Positions 36,362 through 47,706 of a stretch of DNA of 64,000 bases are shown here, one piece after another (positions within the stretch are counted from its first letter, which is position 1; every line of letters begins with the position of its first letter). The notes under the pieces are model-generated. The model did not search any database, had not been told where the DNA came from, and was given only the letters and a program-made list of their open reading frames with translations. The stretch is from positions 5,387,752-5,451,751 of the forward strand of contig NW_004624848.1 in NCBI RefSeq assembly GCF_000247695.1. Direction: 5' to 3'. The stretch is from Heterocephalus glaber. Lineage: Eukaryota > Chordata > Mammalia > Rodentia > Bathyergidae. The translations under genes were made by a program, and so were the position numbers.

Positions 36362-36650
36362 TACCATTGATCCTTCTCAGAATATACCCCTCAGTTCAGA
36401 AACGCTATGCCAGTGTTCTCGCCACTTTCTGAAGCAGTTGTGCAGTCCACTTTCATGCTTCTAATTGTGCTGCCATGGCTGCCTCAATGTCCTGCACTGA
36501 TCTAAAACCTTCACCCCTCATGGTCATGTTGACTTTGGAGAAGAGCCAGTTTGCAGACCCAGTCAATGAACAAGGTGGATGAAGACACAACATAATGTTT
36601 TTATCCAACAGAAAAGCGCTATAAACTTTTTTGAGACTTGAATGCATAAT
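36362..36650 (-). pseudogene. Tc1/mariner (mariner-type) transposase C-terminal remnant
   Basis: The minus strand encodes, in order, the end of a mariner transposase. SAFLLDKNIMLCLHPP is the approach to the third catalytic motif. Next comes NWLFSKVNMTMRGEGFRSVQ, then DIEAAMAAQLEA and, after a stop, NCFRKWREHWHSV and a YF-G-like end. In active DD34D mariners the third aspartate sits just after the HPP(Y)SP motif; here that position is replaced (SLTGSA), so catalysis is lost even apart from the stops. No terminal inverted repeats were found. The N-terminal two-thirds are absent. Confidence 0.8.
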
Positions 36651-36794
36651 TCATTGTTAATGCATTGCTATGTGTTTTTGACACACAGTGACTGCATCTA
36701 TCTCGGGGACTGACAGACGCATCTTCATCACTGCCCCCACCTGTCCTTCCTCCCCACCTTCCCTTTACCATCTCCACAAAGACGACCTCCTTGT

Positions 36795-36995
36795 TTCTTA
36801 ACATTTGTGGAGATGGATGGATCTTGAGACTGTAACGCCAAGTGAAATGTCACACACAGAGTGCCAAATACCACATGGCTTCTCTGAAGTGAGTGATCCA
36901 AACACAAATAATTTACATAACAAAATGAAGAGATGTGTTAAGAAGCCATAAATGTTTTGAATCAATTCAAGGCACTGAGGCATCCATGAAAAACA
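36795..36995 (+). mobile_element. L1 3' terminal ORF2 fragment
   Basis: GTGGAGATGGATGGATCTTG, ACGCCAAGTGAAATG and GTGCCAAATACCACATGGCT follow the last codons of L1 ORF2 in sense orientation. Short and decayed. It lies directly beside the mariner remnant. Confidence 0.65.
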
Positions 36996-37183
36996 CTCAG
37001 GAGAGGAAACTTCCAAAATTGCCTCAGAAAGTCACAGGAATGATAAGTGTGTTCAAATTAAAAATTAAGGGGAAGTATTTTGAGGGGGGGGGATTAATGC
37101 CACTGTGTCATTACTGTAATACAATGTCTTACTTTATTTAGACATTCACTGTAATTTGTCATCATAGCATGTATGTTAAAAGC

Positions 37184-37294
37184 AGAGATAGTGGGCCACA
37201 CATTTAGCTCAGTGGCACCGCGCCTGCCTTGCAAGCTCAAGGTCATGAGTTCGATCCCCAGTACCAAAAAACCCCCCGAAAAAGTAGAGATAGT
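37184..37294 (+). mobile_element. ID SINE with 9-bp target duplication
   Basis: The body 37,193-37,285 has CACATTTAGCTCAGTGGC (A box), CCTTGCAAGCTCAAGGTC, GAGTTCGATCCCCAGTACC (B box) and a short A/C-rich tail. It is flanked by AGAGATAGT at 37,184-37,192 and 37,286-37,294. Confidence 0.92.
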
Positions 37295-38789
37295 AGATAA
37301 CACATTACGTAGATATATGTGCTGTTAAAATTAATAATGAAATTCTGTCTTTTGGAAGTAGAATGATTACAGCATTTTTCTGTGCATTACACATTATCAT
37401 ATTTGTTCTGTTTCTGAAAGGAAGGAGCAAAAGAAAGTGAAAGAGCTTTAAATAAATGGGTTTTGAGTGAAGTGAAATTGGCCATGGTGATTTTGTCTGT
37501 GCTAAAGTTGTATTAAAGGCCAAAGGAGCCCCAATTTACCATATCTAGCCTTTCTAGATGTTAGGAAAGCTGTTTTTCATTAAAGCAGTTGCCAGTGAAT
37601 GACAAAAGTAGTTAGTAAACTAGCACACTGACTATACATGGTGCTAAAGTTCACAGGAAAGACCATTTTCAAACCACTTAGGAGTGGCATTGTTAGAGCT
37701 CCCTGGAGCCACACATGCCTGTGTCTCTCCCTGCTGGGTGCACAGCCCGGGAGGGGCAGGGCTCTAGGCCAGAGGGCACCTGCTTGGAAGACACATTCAA
37801 GTTAGAGTCTTAGAAAATGATGTGCCATTTATTCCACACTTCTACACATACAGAGGGAAATTTAAGTCCTCTTGGAAACATACAGTCTTTCTTTGCATTC
37901 AAAAAGTAAGATCTTTCTCAAATGGAAAGAGGAACAAAGATGGAGGGGCAGGGAAGGTGATGGGGAAATAACTGAAGTAAGAAATGGAATCCGGGCTTTG
38001 GTAAATGGGAAAGGGACCAGGAGTTGGAAAGAACAGGAGGGACAGCAGTGATAGAGGACGAAAGAAAAGACGTGTTAGCTACGTGTAGCAACTCCCCACA
38101 ATAAATGTCATCATGCACAGTAAACACATACTAATAAAAATAATAGAAATAATTCTAAAAGTGCACAACACATGAAGTCAAGGGCTAAAGTGTTTTTTGC
38201 TGCTTCACAGGAATAGTTCCATTTTGGGCGAGGAGCTGTTAAACTCAGTGCCTTGCAATGTGCTAATTGTCACAGGAGGGGAAGCTAGCAGACAGAACAA
38301 ACTTGTATATTCTAGCCACCCATACACATAGGTCTTGCAGTTACCCTGCTGGGTATAAAGGATACCTTCCAATGCTCAAAAGTAGCAAGATAGAAGTGGC
38401 AAAATATTCTCTATATGAATGTCCTTTTCTTAGTTTTAGGGAAGACTCTTCCATTAGCGAGCTTTGTTAAGGCCACAACTGGCCCTGAGTTTGTGCCTGG
38501 CATGATCAAGGGGGAGAAAGCAGAGAGAGGGGAAGGCCTTGGGCAGCTTCTCCCATCTGCGGTAGTGGAGACCTGATGACCTCAGATGCACGATGCCTTG
38601 TGTCCCCTGTGGCTTCAAGTCTCATTTTAAATTGATTTGTAAGGGAATGAAGTATTTTAATTGTAACTACAGTATAGAATTGTAAAGACTACAATTTTTT
38701 TCGAACAGATTGAGTTTGTGTAGTGAATTCTTGATTATCAAAGCTAGTCTTCTAGATCTGGGGTTTTGAACTGGTGAATATTCATTTTG
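37295..38789. other. Unassigned sequence
   Basis: Mixed AT-rich DNA with no recognised gene or repeat. Short open frames at 37,305-37,523 and 37,918-38,127 (both -) show no domain. Confidence 0.35.
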
Positions 38790-39620
38790 TGTGGAAAAGC
38801 AGGACATGCACATTGTACAGTCTTAGGCACACATGGCCCTGGGCAGGGCAGGACTCACCCAGCCAAGCTCCTCCTGACTGGGAATGGCTTCGTTCTAGTC
38901 CCACAGCTGATGGGACAGGTGAGGAGCTGGGGTGGGAACTCCAGGAAGGGCAGCAGCTGGGAAACACAGAGGAAGCTCTGCTGCCTGCTGCCCATGTGGT
39001 TCCTGACCAGTGGCTCCTGCCACCAGTGCCACTCTGTGACCATTGTGATGGGGCACACTGCTATAGTGATTCTTTAAAATACAAGGGAAGATTTCCTGAG
39101 GTCATGAATGTTGACAACAGATTATTCATGCCTGTATGTGGCTGTGCAGCAGCTCTCATGGGCTGGACTCCAGGATTTGTGGCTCCTCTGCTGGCACTGC
39201 ACCTTGGAGGCTCTACCATTCTTTGCATTTGGGAGCAGCCCCACCCCAGCCCCAGGTGTCAGCCCCAAGTGGAGGGAGTCAGGCTGTCCCCTGTGTCCCC
39301 TGGAGTGGAAGCCTGCACAGCACCTGAGCCACAGCTGGGGCAGCAAGTGTGCACTGTGCCAGGGTGCATGGAGCAGCACTGGAGCAGGCACCTGGCAGGT
39401 AGCTCTGGGTGCCACGGGCTACTGCACCCTCTTCCCTGGATTCTGTGTTCTGCAGGCCCTGGGCCTCTGCCCCAAGGACAACAGCAGTCTAGCAGGTCTC
39501 TGAGGTGACTTCTGAGACATAGTAAGTTGTCCCAAAGAGTAACACCTGGTCTCCTATCCATTCTAATTTTCTCACCAAACATTCCCTCTGCCACATTCTT
39601 GATGTTCTCTTCCAAACATG
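38790..39620 (+). mobile_element. GC-rich block, probably MaLR internal sequence
   Basis: A GC-rich block with ATGGGCTGGACTCCAGG, CTTGGAGGCTCTACCATTCT and GGTCTCTGAGGTGACTTCTG. These resemble, in order, internal sequence of THE1/MST-type ERVL-MaLR elements. MaLR interiors encode no functional protein. Low stop density leaves a 244-codon plus-strand frame (38,774-39,508), but competing frames of 118 and 97 codons overlap on the other strand and it has no domain, so I do not call a gene. Confidence 0.4.
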
Positions 39621-39999
39621 CTTCTTCATTATTTAAATGTCAGGCTAACAATAATTGAATTAATCTTGAAATTAATCTTTAAATTCTTTTGATTTTCACT
39701 CATTTTAATATAAACAGTCAAAAGAAGATTGTATCCTAAAAATGGAGTAAGCTATTTTCAAGGTCAGATATCCTAGCACATCACCTGCAAGTTTTTCTTT
39801 CCGTAAAACAGTAAGTAGGACACTGAGACAATTCAGCCAAATCATTTGTCACTTAGAATAAAGATGGTCTTACTCCTACTGTCCAGCACTTGGGCCTCAT
39901 TTCCACCTTGGTATGAGAAAGCTCTGGCCAGAGGAATGTTTGATATAAATGCAAAAGAAAGAGACCTTGGGATAACTGTTCCCAGGATCCGAGAACGCA

Positions 40000-40405
40000 T
40001 GATTAAAGATTAGAACAGAACTGCAGAACCACAGTTGGGCAGAATCAACAGTATGTTATTCTCAGAGATGTTTGCTCTGGTCACTGTGTTCTTCTTGCCC
40101 TCTGATAAACTTCCTGCCTGATAAGCTTGCTAATGAGGTTAACCTATGTCACATAGCAGGTCAGCCCTCTGCATCCCTGTCCCCTGACCAAGGCTCCTAT
40201 ACAAACACTGCAAATGGTTTTTTTCTACATCTTCATTCTCACATACTTGAGTTACAGATAAGTAGCCACAGGGGTCTCGGCTCCCCATTGTTTCCCCCGA
40301 ACTTCTCTTATGCTAAAGAAATAGCCTCCCTGGGTCCTCTGGGTAATTGAACTAAATCTAGAGTAATCATCTCATCCTCTGCTCCACCATGGTCACATAG
40401 GTGGA
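40000..40405 (+). mobile_element. Solo LTR, copy B of the family at 22.3 kb
   Basis: It starts TGATTAAAGATTAG and contains CTCAGAGATGTTTGCTCTGG, identical to the copy at 22.3-22.7 kb. It continues with TCCTATACAAACACTGC, TTCTACATCTTCATTCTCAC, GAGTTACAGATAAGTAGCC and CTGGGTCCTCTGGG, ending near CACATAGGTGG. The order matches copy A, which lies in the opposite orientation. The AATAAA of copy A is decayed here (GATAAG). No internal retroviral sequence adjoins it. Confidence 0.65.
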
Positions 40406-40627
40406 TTCCTCAGTTCTCAGAGTTGCCTTGGCCACCCACGTTTCACCTGCCTTTCAGTTATGACTATGAAGACTCAGGGCTTCTCCACAGCTCTCTTCTT
40501 CTCAGCCCTCTCCAGAGTAGACATCTGTGGTACAGCTTTTATTTTTTACCTTGTTCATTCCAAGGCTTTTTCCACAGTTTTAGGTATTTGGTATAGCAAT
40601 ACCCTATTTCTCAGTGCGAATTTCTGT

Positions 40628-40945
40628 CTTAGTCTATTCCTGTTATTATAACAAAAGACCCAAGACAGGTTAATTTATAAGAAACAGCAATGTATTTTTT
40701 AGGGTTCTGCACTGTCCAAATCTAAGATCAAAGTAGCTGAGGTCGGTGACAAGAGAGTCTTCTGAGATGGGATGTTTCCAGAGGGAACGAATACTGTGTT
40801 CTTGCATGGCAGAAAGGATGGAAGGGCAAAGGGCCTTGCTATTTCCCTCCAGCTGTTTCATAAGATCACTGATCCCATTCATGAGGGCAGGATCTTCCTG
40901 ATCTAATCACTTTCTAAAGATGTCACCTCCTAAAGTAAAGGTATT
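40628..40945 (-). mobile_element. MaLR LTR (MST/MLT1-like), antisense, truncated
   Basis: TCTTAGTCTATTCCTGTTAT, AACAAAAGACCCAAGACAGG and TTAATTTATAAG are the complement of the MaLR LTR 3' end. ATGGCAGAAAGGATGGAAGG and CATTCATGAGGGCAGGATC continue it. The LTR's own 5' end is missing where the L1 ORF1 fragment begins. Confidence 0.7.
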
Positions 40946-40949
40946 AGGT

Positions 40950-41330
40950 ATTAAGATTCAAAATGCATCTAAAAGCAGTGAAAGAAAAGAAACAAATCAC
41001 ATACAAAGGAAAGCCCATCAGAATCACAGCAGACTTCTCAGTGCAAACCCTCAAGGCAAGAAGAGCTTGGAGTGATGTATTTCAAGCTCTAAAGGAAAAC
41101 AGCCTCCAACCCAGACTGATGTACCCTGCAAAACTATCTTTCAAAATTAATGGAAAAATAAGATACTTTCATGATAAAGAGCACCTCAGGAACTTCATGA
41201 ATACCAAACCAGCACTCCAAAAAATTTTAGACAATATCCTAGGAAAAGACAATGAGGATCACAACCCCAGGAAGCCCAGCAGAATGAATCCATTGGGTGT
41301 GACAAATTAAATGCAAAGGGGGAGAATACA
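40950..41330 (+). pseudogene. L1 ORF1 C-terminal domain fragment
   Basis: An open frame of 115 codons (40,963-41,310) matches the C-terminal domain of L1 ORF1p, the RNA-binding chaperone. KQITYKGKPIRITADFS, QPRLMYPAKLSFKINGKI and HLRNFMNTKPALQKILDN fall in the expected order, with the ORF1 stop at 41,308-41,310. The N-terminal coiled coil is missing, so trimerisation would be lost. No sense ORF2 follows: an older L1 lies downstream in antisense orientation. It may be a 5'- and 3'-truncated L1, or a HAL1-type element carrying ORF1 only. Confidence 0.85.
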
Positions 41331-41379
41331 ACAAAAAGAAAATGTCATGACAAGGCTTTTAAAACTTTTAACTTCATCT

Positions 41380-43122
41380 CCCTAATGAGTGTATAATTCA
41401 ATCTTATTATTGTACTGATTAGTATTTTTCTGATTCTAGAGTTGCACACCTTTCCTTGTGCTATACTGGCTATTTATCATCTTCTTAGGTCTACATTTTA
41501 ATTGGGCTGTCTATTAATGAGGTCTAAGAATTCTTTATATATTCTGGTCATAGGTTATATGCGTTGTAACTATGGTCTGTTTAAGGACTACTTTTCATTT
41601 TAATGATGTCATTTAAAGTTCTAAATATTGATGGAATATCATTTATCAATTTTTTTCTTTTATACACCATGTTTTTTGTATCCTAGGTAGTTCTGGCCTA
41701 CCCTGAATTCATAAATATTTTCCCTTATAATTTCTTCTTAAAGTTTTATACTTTTAGGCTTTCTTATTTAGGTTCATAGATCTCTTCAAGTTATTTTCAT
41801 GTACAGAAATAAAGGGTTGAGGTTAATTTTTTAAATACGGATGCCAGGTGTTCTAGTGCCATGTGCTGAAAACACTATCTTTTTCTCAGCTCTTGAATTG
41901 AGTTTATATATTATAAAATGCTAGTGTTAAATAATCTTTCAAAACTCGGTGGACCTTATATGTGTGGTTCTATTTCTAGATTCTCTGTTTTATTCCAATG
42001 ATCTGTATGTCTTTCCTTATACCAACACTGCCTTGATTACTGTAGCTTTAGAAGAAGTCTTAAAATTAGGTACTAAACGTCTTCCGACACTGTTTTTGTT
42101 TTTAACTTTTCTAGGTCCTTTGTACTCCTACATAACTTTTAAATTTCAATATCCAATTCTTCATTTATAGCAAGTATACACAGACCTGAATTTTTATATA
42201 TACCTTGTGTTTTCTAATCCTGCTAAATTCAAGTACAAGTTCTAGGGGCTCCTAGAGATTTTTTAGTATTTTCACTGCAGATGATCATTTCATCTACATA
42301 TAAAGATTTTGCTTCTGCCATGCCAATCCTATCCTAGTTGTGTTGTTTTATTGGCAGACTATATTGGTGGGGCCTAGGTTTCAAAGTTTAATGGACAGAT
42401 GAAGAGTAGGCATATCTGCCCTTGTGCCCTACCTTAGGGAGAAAGCATTGTATCTTCTCCATCCATATAAGGTGTTCTCACTGGAAGTATGGAGTACATG
42501 TCTTTAATCTGTTGAGAAGTTTCTGTTCTACTTCTAGTCTCCTGATAGCTTTTACCATGAACAGTTGTAGAATTTAGTCCAATATTTTTTCTCCAATTAG
42601 TGACAGAATCATATGGCTTTTTCCTTTCCTCTGTTTAAATGATGACTTTTGGGGGTGGACCTTCCAATGCTGAACCAACACTGCCATCCCTATAACAAAA
42701 CCACTTTCTACATACTGCCAGATCTGACTTGCAATAGTTTGTTTTGTTAAACAAATTTCTATCTAAGTTCCTACTTTTTCCTTGTATTATCTTTATCCAG
42801 TTTTAGGATAAATGTTGAGCTCCTAAAATGAGGGAAGTAGTGTTCTTTCTTTTTTCTGCTTTAATTGTTTGATATAATTTATCAGTTAAAATGTTTATGA
42901 GCCTGCTGTTGTCAAATAGGTAGGTTTTCAAGCTAGGAATATACTTTCTTTAATGGGTACTATTCAAATTTTATATTTCCTTCAGAGTTAGTTTCATTAA
43001 TTTGTCTTCTAAGTTACTTCTTAGAAGTTGTCAAATTTATTTCAAAACAGATTTTTGAAATATGTGTCCTATATCCTTTCAAATTCTGAATCTGTGGTAA
43101 TGTCTCCTAGATCTTGATATTG
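41380..43122 (-). mobile_element. Old L1 fragment, ORF2 RT and C-terminus, antisense
   Basis: The plus strand reads as the complement of an ancient L1 ORF2. AATTCTTTATATATTCTGGT begins it, followed by GGTGTTCTAGTGCCATGTGC, CTGCCTTGATTACTGTAGC (complement of a classic L1 block) and TCATTTCATCTACATATAAA (complement of the RT active-site area). It is heavily decayed. It predates the younger L1 tail that follows. Confidence 0.75.
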
Positions 43123-43124
43123 TA

Positions 43125-43430
43125 ATTTAAAAAAATGTATAACTGATATTGTGTAACAGAAAGAAAAGGTCTAAAATAGAAGGGGAACTGGGAGGGGTTG
43201 GGGAAGGGAAAAAAGGGAAAGGAAAAAATATGAGAAGAGGGAAAAAAATGGAAACAAGGTCTTTGTAAATAGGGAAGGGTGGAGGAGGTAAAGGGAGGGC
43301 AAGGGAAGGGGAAAAAAAAACGAATCAAGAGACTCATGTAATGGTACAAGATCCCGATGATGAATGTAACTGTATTTTATACCTAAAATGTATCAATAAA
43401 GTTAATGGGGAAAATGGAAAGATTCAAAAT
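43125..43430 (+). mobile_element. Young-type L1 3' UTR, 5'-truncated
   Basis: A purine-rich block (GGGAACTGGGAGGGGTTGGG, then ATGGAAACAAGGTCTTTG) is followed by GGTACAAGATCCCGATGATG, ACCTAAAATGTATC and AATAAAGTTAATGGGG. The same ordered tail occurs at 44,160-44,465 and 45,698-45,955, which defines the 3' UTR of a lineage-specific L1. The purine-rich tract is typical of rodent L1 3' UTRs. Confidence 0.75.
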
Positions 43431-43584
43431 GCATTTTAGAGGGGAAAATAACATAAAAATCACAAAAATTCTTTTCCATATATTCAGAATTTTATCTGGT
43501 ATAATTTCCCTTCAACAAGGAGACAAGTTTTATTCTCACATTTTAAACACAAATATGTCATCAGCAAATATTTAGAATTTGTTA

Positions 43585-44465
43585 AAAATTTGAAATGTAC
43601 CACTATGAACATGGGTGCACATATATCACTGTGGTATGATTCTTTTAATTCTTTGGGGAAGAATTCCCAGGAGGGGAATAGCTGGGTCAAATGGGACCTT
43701 TAGTCCTAGTTCTTTGAGGTATCTCCATACTGATTTCCACAGTGGCTGCACCAGTCTACACTCCCACCAGCAGTGAAGCAGGGTTCCTCTTTCCCCACAC
43801 CCCCGCCAGTATTTGCTATTCCCTGATTTCTTGATAGCAGTCATTCTTTCTGGGGTGAGTTGGAAGCTCAGTGTGGTTTTCATTTGCCTCCCTCTAAAGA
43901 CCAGTGATGTTGAACATTTTCTCATATGTTTATTTTCTCTTTCTACTTCTTTGTCTGAGAAATGTCTAAAATTTGGAAACAGCCCAATTGCTCATCAACT
44001 GGAGATTGGATAAAGAAAATATGTTTTTTTAAAATTAAATAGAGTACTGCTCAGCCATAAAGAATGAGAAACTAGAGACATTTATTGCTAGATGGATGCA
44101 CATTGAGGCCATACTCTTAAGTGAAATAAACAGGACACACGTGTAAATACTGAATAGTTTCTCTAGTGTGAGAAACTGAAAGTGTAAATATGATCAAAAT
44201 GTATAATAGATAATGTGAAATAGTAAGAAAATTTCCAAAGGGGAAGGGAAAGTCAGAGGGGTAGAGGAAAGGAAAGTAAAGGAATAAATATGAGAAAAGG
44301 GAAAAATGGAAACAAAGTCTTTGTAAATATGGAGGGCTTGAATGGAGGGCAGGGTAATGGGAAAAAAAATAACCAAGATACATTATGTAAAGGTACAAAT
44401 TCCCAATAATGAATGTCAGCATATTATATACCTAAAGTATACCAATAAAATAAATGAAAAAAATT
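43585..44465 (+). mobile_element. L1 3' end with 5' inversion (twin-priming product), copy 1
   Basis: 43,585-43,967 is antisense and encodes the ORF2 C-terminus on the minus strand ([55 protein letters not shown]). 43,968-44,465 is sense and resumes almost exactly where the inverted part ends, with codons KFGNSPIAHQLEIG. It then runs through the ORF2 end and 3' UTR to AATAAAATAAATG plus A's. Inversion of the 5' part with a near-seamless junction is the signature of twin priming. Confidence 0.8.
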
Positions 44466-45567
44466 GAATTGTATTTAATCTGTTGTTTTTAGGGTCTTAC
44501 TCTGACTATAAAATCCTGGTGCTGGGCATGGTAGTGTACACCTGAAGTCCTAGCACTTGGGAGGCAGGAGGATCGCCACGAGTTTGAGGCCAGCCTGGGC
44601 TCCACAGTAAGTTGAAGGCCAGCCTGAACTAATAGCAAGCCCCAGTCTCAAAAAGCCAGATAAATAAATAAACAAACAAGTAAATAAATAAATAATCAAG
44701 TCCCGGTATTTTCCTCTCAGCAATTCTCATGTCCTGAAATTTGTTTGAGCTTGTATGATTTCTGGTGAGAATTCAGCCTTTAAATATCACATTATTATTA
44801 TGAATGCAGTATATTTTCCTTTTGCATCTCTCAAAACTTTTCTCTAATTCTTTTCAAACAAAGCCTATGCTGGCTTATGTATTTTTGTAATGTTTTCTGG
44901 AATTTAAAATTATAAATTGATTTCCTTCCCCATACAGGGAGTTTGCAGCCATTAAGCTTCATCAGTTCATCGCAGTTTTTCTCACTATGCTTTACTGGGC
45001 CTAAATAATACACTGTGCAGACTTCTGATGTTGTTTCACAGGTGTGTGGGGCTTTCTTTTCATTTCAGTCACTTTCTCTTCAGTGGTCACATTTAGTGTA
45101 TGGCACTGTTCTGTCTAAAAGTTCACTTCTGCTGTTGAGTCTGCATTATTAATTTTTAAAAACTTTATTTTTCAGCTCTAGAACTTTTGTTCTACATAAT
45201 TATTGTCCTGTTTCTGTTGAGATTGCAAACCCTTCACAGGCTGATGTCTTTTTCTTAAGCTATTTTGACAGATTTCTCTTTATATTTCAACATGTTTACG
45301 GCAGCTTTTGGAAAACTCTCTATCGTAAACGCATGTTGCTTCTTGGAAGCTGCACCCCCCGATCCCATCATCTCCCTAACTTAGGCTGATGATCTGTAAC
45401 TTGTCGCTTTTGATATCTAATACCTCTCATTTGACACTGCACATAACACATTGGAATGTTTCTGAGACTGGTTTGCTGTTGTTTTGTGGATTGCTGCTGT
45501 AGAAGGTCATTGGCCTGTCTCCTCCCGACATGTGCAGCAAATCTCTTCAAAAGTGTTCAGCTTTTCC
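44466..45567. other. Sequence between L1 tails, contains a B1 SINE
   Basis: Apart from the B1 at 44,517-44,700, nothing is recognised. Minus-strand frames of 60 codons at 44,831-45,013 and 45,368-45,550 are not supported as genes. Confidence 0.35.
44517..44700 (+). mobile_element. B1 SINE with internal duplication (copy 1)
   Basis: GCTGGGCATGGTAGTGTACA, CCTAGCACTTGGGAGGCAGG and GAGTTTGAGGCCAGCCTGGG match 7SL-derived B1. The phrase GGCCAGCCTG is repeated about 30 bases later (GAAGGCCAGCCTGAAC), the known internal B1 duplication. The tail is (AAATA/AAACA)n to 44,700. Repeated at 50,690-50,873. Confidence 0.88.
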
Positions 45568-45570
45568 TCC

Positions 45571-45955
45571 TATTTCACAATATCAATTGTACATTGTGAT
45601 CCTCATTTACACTTTTAGTTTTTCACACCAGAGAAACTATTTGGTATTTACACATGTGTGTCCTATTTATTTCCCTTAAGAGTATGGCCTCAATGTAGGA
45701 AGAAAATGTCTAAAGGAATAGGGGAAGTGGGAGGGGTAGGGGAAAGAAAAGAAGGGAAAAGAAAAAATATGAGAAAAGAGAAAAAATGGAGTCAAAGTCT
45801 CTGTAAATAGGGAAGGGTGGAGGGGGTGAAGGGAAGGCAGGGGAATAGGGTAAAAATAAGAACCAAGACACCTCATGTAAAGGTACAAGATCCCAATGAT
45901 GAATTAACTGTATTGTATACCTAAAATGTACCAATAAACTTAATGGAAAAAAGTA
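45571..45955 (+). mobile_element. Second L1 tail with 5' inversion (copy 1)
   Basis: 45,571-45,697 is the reverse complement of the L1 segment seen at 44,098-44,210, for example CTTAAGAGTATGGCCTCAAT against ATTGAGGCCATACTCTTAAG. 45,698-45,955 then continues in sense through the purine-rich 3' UTR, GGTACAAGATCCCAATGATG and ACCTAAAATGTACCAATAAA. The junction falls at GGAAGAAAA, a short homology shared by both arms, as expected for twin priming. Repeated at 51,744-52,128. Confidence 0.78.
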
Positions 45956-47706
45956 TTCAGCTGTTGATGCTTCTTAGATTTCTTTTTATCTTTAGGGTTT
46001 TCTTTGTATCTGATGCTGTATTTGTTGATCTTGTGGAAAGTTTCCCTCTTATTAGCATAGTGTAGAAATCAGTCAAGGTGTTTGAAAAGTTTATATTCAA
46101 ATCAAACTCTAGCATTGCTGGAAAATATATTCAGTCAAGGAGGCAGCAACTTCTCCAATCTTGTGAGTCAGTTGTGCCTGTTAAAAAAGATATTCACTGC
46201 CTATTTTTTGCTGCCCCCAACAAAGCTCCATTTGAACGGGTCAACATATACTTAGCCAGAAATTGCTGGAATTTTTATACTTTAGCCAGAAATTTTGATT
46301 GTGTAACTCCCTGAAATAATGTTAGTGTACAAATATTTCTGTTATTATATTTCTATATTGTATTCTGTAACAGAAATATAATGCTAGTTGCTTCATTAGA
46401 CCACATTTGCCCTCTTTTGATGGGTTTAAACTAGTTTTCTAATTTTAGGCTCAAAAATGGTTATTTATTGTATTGTTCAAAGTAGGAAGTTTTTAAATTA
46501 ATCACAACAGTGATGGACCAGTCTTCAAACTCTCCATTGCTTCTTCTCTCCATTGGATCAAGATAAATTCCTCAAAGAGAGCTGTACTCAAGGAGTACAT
46601 ACATACTTTTCATTTATTTGTGTCTAAATTCTAGCAGGTGGCAAATTATACTGGCTCATTAATTATAACCAATTTATGCAAACAATATTGATAAATTGCA
46701 GCATTGTATCAGGCTATGGTAACCAATAATAAATAAAAACATCAATATCTAGTAGATATAAAATGCCTTTCTGCTCTTTAAAAACCATCATCTTTTAAAT
46801 ATTTTCATACAGAAGATCCACATGCCTGCCTTCACCATCCCTAGCACAAGCATGAGGTTAATAGGAGAGAACTTTAAACGGTCTTCCCTCATCTTTGTAA
46901 TATTCTTGCTCTTTTTTTTGGCCCTCAGATCAGGAATGTTGCTGACATACATTCCCTAAATGTTTATAAAATACTTCATCGTTTCCCTCTGCTAATACAT
47001 ATACACAGAGACACAAAAAACACAACATTCTTTGAGAAAGTTGTTCATTTCTTTCCAGCATATGATTTTTATTTCAATTTTTTGGTCTTCACTCTATGCA
47101 AACAAAACCGTGTGCTTCTGTACATGGCAGTAGTTATGTTCTTATTCAAAATGTGTAATAGTCATCTTCCTCCAAGCATCTTTCTTACTTGAAACGTTGT
47201 CAAAGATTCTGCTAATTTCACATCACTTTTCTCACTCTCTTCCACTATTCTTTAAATCTTGTTCTTTGAATTTCTCTTGAAATATGCAATCTTCTGAAAA
47301 TAATTATTTTTACTTGTTTTAAATTATATTTTATAGCTACATCATTTATTTACTTGAGAACTAAAAGACATCTTCATAATAGTATGTGAAATTTGTTAAG
47401 TATTGTTAACTATCATATTTCCAAGTTTAATGCTCAAAATAGTTTTGGGAACTATATACTAGTATTATCTCCTATCAAAGATAACACAATTGAGAGATAA
47501 ATTAGTTTCTTCATTACCAAAAATGAAATAGGTGGTAAGTTACAGGGTTTCAGTATTACTTCATTATTTCAGGATTTACTTCATGTGAAGTAAATCCACA
47601 GCTAGCCTTCTCAAATACTGTTGAACTGAGGATCTAAAATCCACTACTTTGTTCATTAATTAATTTATAATTAATTCACCACTATTCATTTAATCGCTAC
47701 TAAGTA
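45956..47706. other. Unassigned AT-rich sequence
   Basis: No gene recognised. The 78-codon plus-strand frame at 46,078-46,314 has no domain I know. A weak MIR-like patch lies at about 47,440-47,540. The block is repeated at 52,129-53,879. Confidence 0.35.

Noticed and set aside
38774..39508. 244-codon plus-strand open frame
   Set aside because: Overlapping frames of 118 and 97 codons exist on the other strand, the block is GC-rich and stop-poor, no domain is visible, and parts resemble MaLR interior.
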